A stretch of 64,000 nucleotides of DNA, taken from G965199725 sp965199725 (GTDB taxonomy: Bacteria; Pseudomonadota; Gammaproteobacteria; Nitrosococcales; Methylophagaceae). The stretch covers positions 620,001 to 684,000 of the forward strand of contig OZ241321.1 of assembly GCA_965199725.1 (NCBI GenBank), in the 5' to 3' direction. The notes beneath the pieces are model-generated. The model had not been told where the DNA came from and searched no databases. It saw nothing but the letters and a program-made list of their open reading frames with translations. Both the position numbers and the translations under genes were made by a program. Positions 62,437 through 64,000 of the stretch are shown piece after piece; the stretch's first letter is position 1, and every line of letters begins with the position of its first letter.

Positions 62437-63675
62437 ATGGCATTACTGGTGCAAAAATATGGTGGTACGTCAATTGGCACACACAAACGTATCAGCCATG
62501 TTGCCAGCAAAGTCATTCGTCACCGGCAAAATGGCCATGATGTGGTGGTGGTGGTATCAGCAATGAGCGGCGAAACTAATAGGCTAATAGAATTGGCACG
62601 GACAGTGCATAGCCATCCACAAGGACGGGAACTGGACGTATTGCTGGCAACGGGCGAACAGATTGCCATTGCATTATTGTGCATGGCGCTTCAACAACAA
62701 GGCGCACAGGCACGTTCTTATACTGGCAGCCAAGTGCGTATTTTAACCGACAACAGTTATAATAAGGCTCGTATTAGTGCGGTAGATGACAGTAAAATCC
62801 GTCACGATCTGGTTACTGGTCATATTGTGGTAGTTGCTGGTTTTCAAGGCTGCGATGAACATGGCAATATCACCACTCTCGGACGTGGTGGTTCAGACAC
62901 CACAGCCACTGCGCTGGCTGCTGTGCTACATGCAGATGAATGCCAGATATACACAGATGTTGATGGGGTATATACCACTGATCCACGCGTAGTTAAAAAT
63001 GCCCGCCGCCTCGATATGATTACCTTTGAAGAAATGCTGGAAATGGCAAGTTTAGGTGCAAAAGTATTACAGATTCGCAGTGTGGAATTTGCCAGCAAAT
63101 ACAATATCCCATTACGTGTGCTCTCCTCGTTTAAAGATGGGAAAGGCACACTTATCACGGCAGAGGAAAAAACTATGGAACACGCACTTATCTCAGGCAT
63201 TGCGTTTAATCGTAACGAAGCAAAACTGACTATCCTTGGCGTGCCTGATCAACCGGGTGTTGCCTCACAAATTCTCGGACCTATTGCAGAAAATAACATT
63301 GAAGTAGATATGATCATTCAAAATACTGGCGACGACGCAACCACAGATTTCACCTTTACTGTTGATCGTAGCGATTACCGGACATCGTTAAACATACTGA
63401 GACAAACCGCAAAAAAATTGGGTGCACGTGAAGTCAACGGCAATGACAACATTGCCAAAATATCGCTGGTTGGTGTTGGTATGCGTTCTCATGCTGGGAT
63501 TGCCAGCACCATGTTTACTGCACTTGCTGATAAAGCGATCAATATATTAATGATCTCAACCTCCGAAATTAAAGTTTCGGTGGTGGTGGATGAGCAATAT
63601 CTGGAGCTAGGTGTCAGAGTGTTGCACCAGCGTTTTGATCTGGCAGAGGATAAGGGGGCTGCTAAAAAAATATAG
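62437..63675 (+). CDS. lysC: Aspartate kinase
   Basis: Phosphorylates aspartate, the first step to lysine, threonine, methionine and diaminopimelate. The 412-aa product begins ALLVQKYGGTSIGTHKRI, with GRGGSDTTATALAAVLHADECQIYTDVDG and two C-terminal ACT domains (ILGVPDQPGVASQILG, LVGVGMRSHAGIASTMF) that give feedback control. It follows alaS by 3 nt. In many relatives csrA follows; I see none in the 76 bp before nadB. Confidence 0.96.
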   Translation: MALLVQKYGGTSIGTHKRISHVASKVIRHRQNGHDVVVVVSAMSGETNRLIELARTVHSHPQGRELDVLLATGEQIAIALLCMALQQQGAQARSYTGSQVRILTDNSYNKARISAVDDSKIRHDLVTGHIVVVAGFQGCDEHGNITTLGRGGSDTTATALAAVLHADECQIYTDVDGVYTTDPRVVKNARRLDMITFEEMLEMASLGAKVLQIRSVEFASKYNIPLRVLSSFKDGKGTLITAEEKTMEHALISGIAFNRNEAKLTILGVPDQPGVASQILGPIAENNIEVDMIIQNTGDDATTDFTFTVDRSDYRTSLNILRQTAKKLGAREVNGNDNIAKISLVGVGMRSHAGIASTMFTALADKAINILMISTSEIKVSVVVDEQYLELGVRVLHQRFDLAEDKGAAKKI

Positions 63676-63751
63676 CTATTTGTCAGCTTATATTATGTCA
63701 CCTTATCAAAAAGACAGATTCATCATCTTTTCTTAGAGTCATTCTTACATA

Positions 63752-64000
63752 ATGACCAAACCATATTATTTTGACGTTATCGTTATTGGTAGTGGTACCG
63801 CCGGGCTAACACTTGCGTTGCAACTGGCAGGTTCTGCACGGGTTGCTGTAATCTCAAAAAACCAACTGGAAGAAGGCGCATCTCTCTACGCACAAGGAGG
63901 CATATCTGTTGTGCTTGATGAGGCCGACTCACTACAATCACACATTGCAGACACGCTTAATTCTGGCGCGGGTTTATGCAATGAAAATGTTGTGCAATTT
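63752..64000 (+). CDS. nadB: L-aspartate oxidase, N-terminal 83 residues (runs off the window)
   Basis: FAD enzyme that makes iminoaspartate for NadA, encoded at 6.3-7.3 kb. The visible frame reads MTKPYYFDVIVIGSGTAGLTL with the dinucleotide-binding GSGTAG, then ISKNQLEEGASLYAQGGISVVL, the NadB/SdhA-type FAD region, and is open to the edge. The C-terminal part is outside the window. Confidence 0.92.
   Translation, partial: MTKPYYFDVIVIGSGTAGLTLALQLAGSARVAVISKNQLEEGASLYAQGGISVVLDEADSLQSHIADTLNSGAGLCNENVVQF

Noticed and set aside
63676..63751. csrA between lysC and nadB
   Set aside because: The gap is only 76 bp and contains no MLILTRR-like frame, so the common lysC-csrA pairing is absent here.
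1..64000. tRNA, rRNA, CRISPR array, intact insertion sequence or prophage
   Set aside because: I looked for TFC-arm patterns, regularly spaced repeats, transposase catalytic motifs and phage structural genes, and found none that hold up.

Overview
The window is about 64 kb of AT-leaning DNA from a methylotrophic (possibly methanotrophic) gammaproteobacterium. Several gene blocks have the classical gammaproteobacterial order: pilBCD-coaE-zapD, fmdB-DUF502-aspS, petABC-sspAB, glyQS-gmhB-plsC, gshB-apbE-tonB, recA-recX-alaS-lysC. The C1 genes identify the lifestyle: a lanthanide-type methanol dehydrogenase (XoxF) with its XoxJ partner, two quinoprotein-relay accessory genes, and a tetrahydromethanopterin block (mtdA, beta-RFAP synthase, mtdB, ATP-grasp). 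A Methylococcales- or Methylophaga-like organism fits best, but nothing here fixes the genus.

Layout. 1-6.2 kb: 3' part of lysA with the tiny lipoprotein gene lptM, then the type IV pilus genes pilBCD with coaE and zapD. 6.3-14.3 kb: nadA, mutT, aspS, a DUF502 membrane protein, an FmdB zinc-ribbon protein, an Atm1-type ABC exporter, and amtB/glnK. 14.3-15.5 kb: 1.2 kb without a recognisable gene. 15.5-19.7 kb: a pseudoazurin-like cupredoxin, the cytochrome bc1 operon petABC, then sspAB. 19.7-27.7 kb: methanol-oxidation island (xoxF, xoxJ, an MBL-fold hydrolase and a SoxYZ-like carrier of the quinoprotein relay type, several small exported proteins) with gltX embedded. 27.8-31.9 kb: the tetrahydromethanopterin-linked operon. 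32-38 kb: accessory stretch with a Sel1-repeat lipoprotein, a frameshifted phage-type repressor whose start codon lies inside a perfect dyad, plsC, an orphan 104-aa gene and a lipoprotein trio (COG3014-like, YcfL-like, LpoB-like) sitting between plsC and gmhB. 38-50.4 kb: gmhB, glyS, glyQ, gshB, apbE, tonB, uvrA, ssb and a 767-aa inverse autotransporter. 50.6-55.7 kb: ampG, xth, a glycoside-hydrolase-fold/LPS-kinase fusion and rpsT. 55.7-58.3 kb: decayed DNA including a dead MvaI/BcnI-like restriction-modification pair. 58.3-64 kb: recA, recX, alaS, lysC and the 5' part of nadB.

How the genes work together. XoxF oxidises methanol in the periplasm. XoxJ and the relay proteins are probable accessory factors, and the bc1 complex and cupredoxin are available for electron transfer. 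Formaldehyde would be handled by the tetrahydromethanopterin pathway, whose dehydrogenases and cofactor-biosynthesis gene are here (fae and mch are not). NadA and NadB, both present, make the quinolinate needed for NAD.

The least ordinary items are: the repressor leader with two mutually exclusive hairpins; the inverse autotransporter ending in an E-rich/HxxH domain; the GH-fold/kinase fusion that seems to lack both catalytic glutamates; the dead restriction-modification system beside recA; and two unknown small exported proteins in the methanol island.
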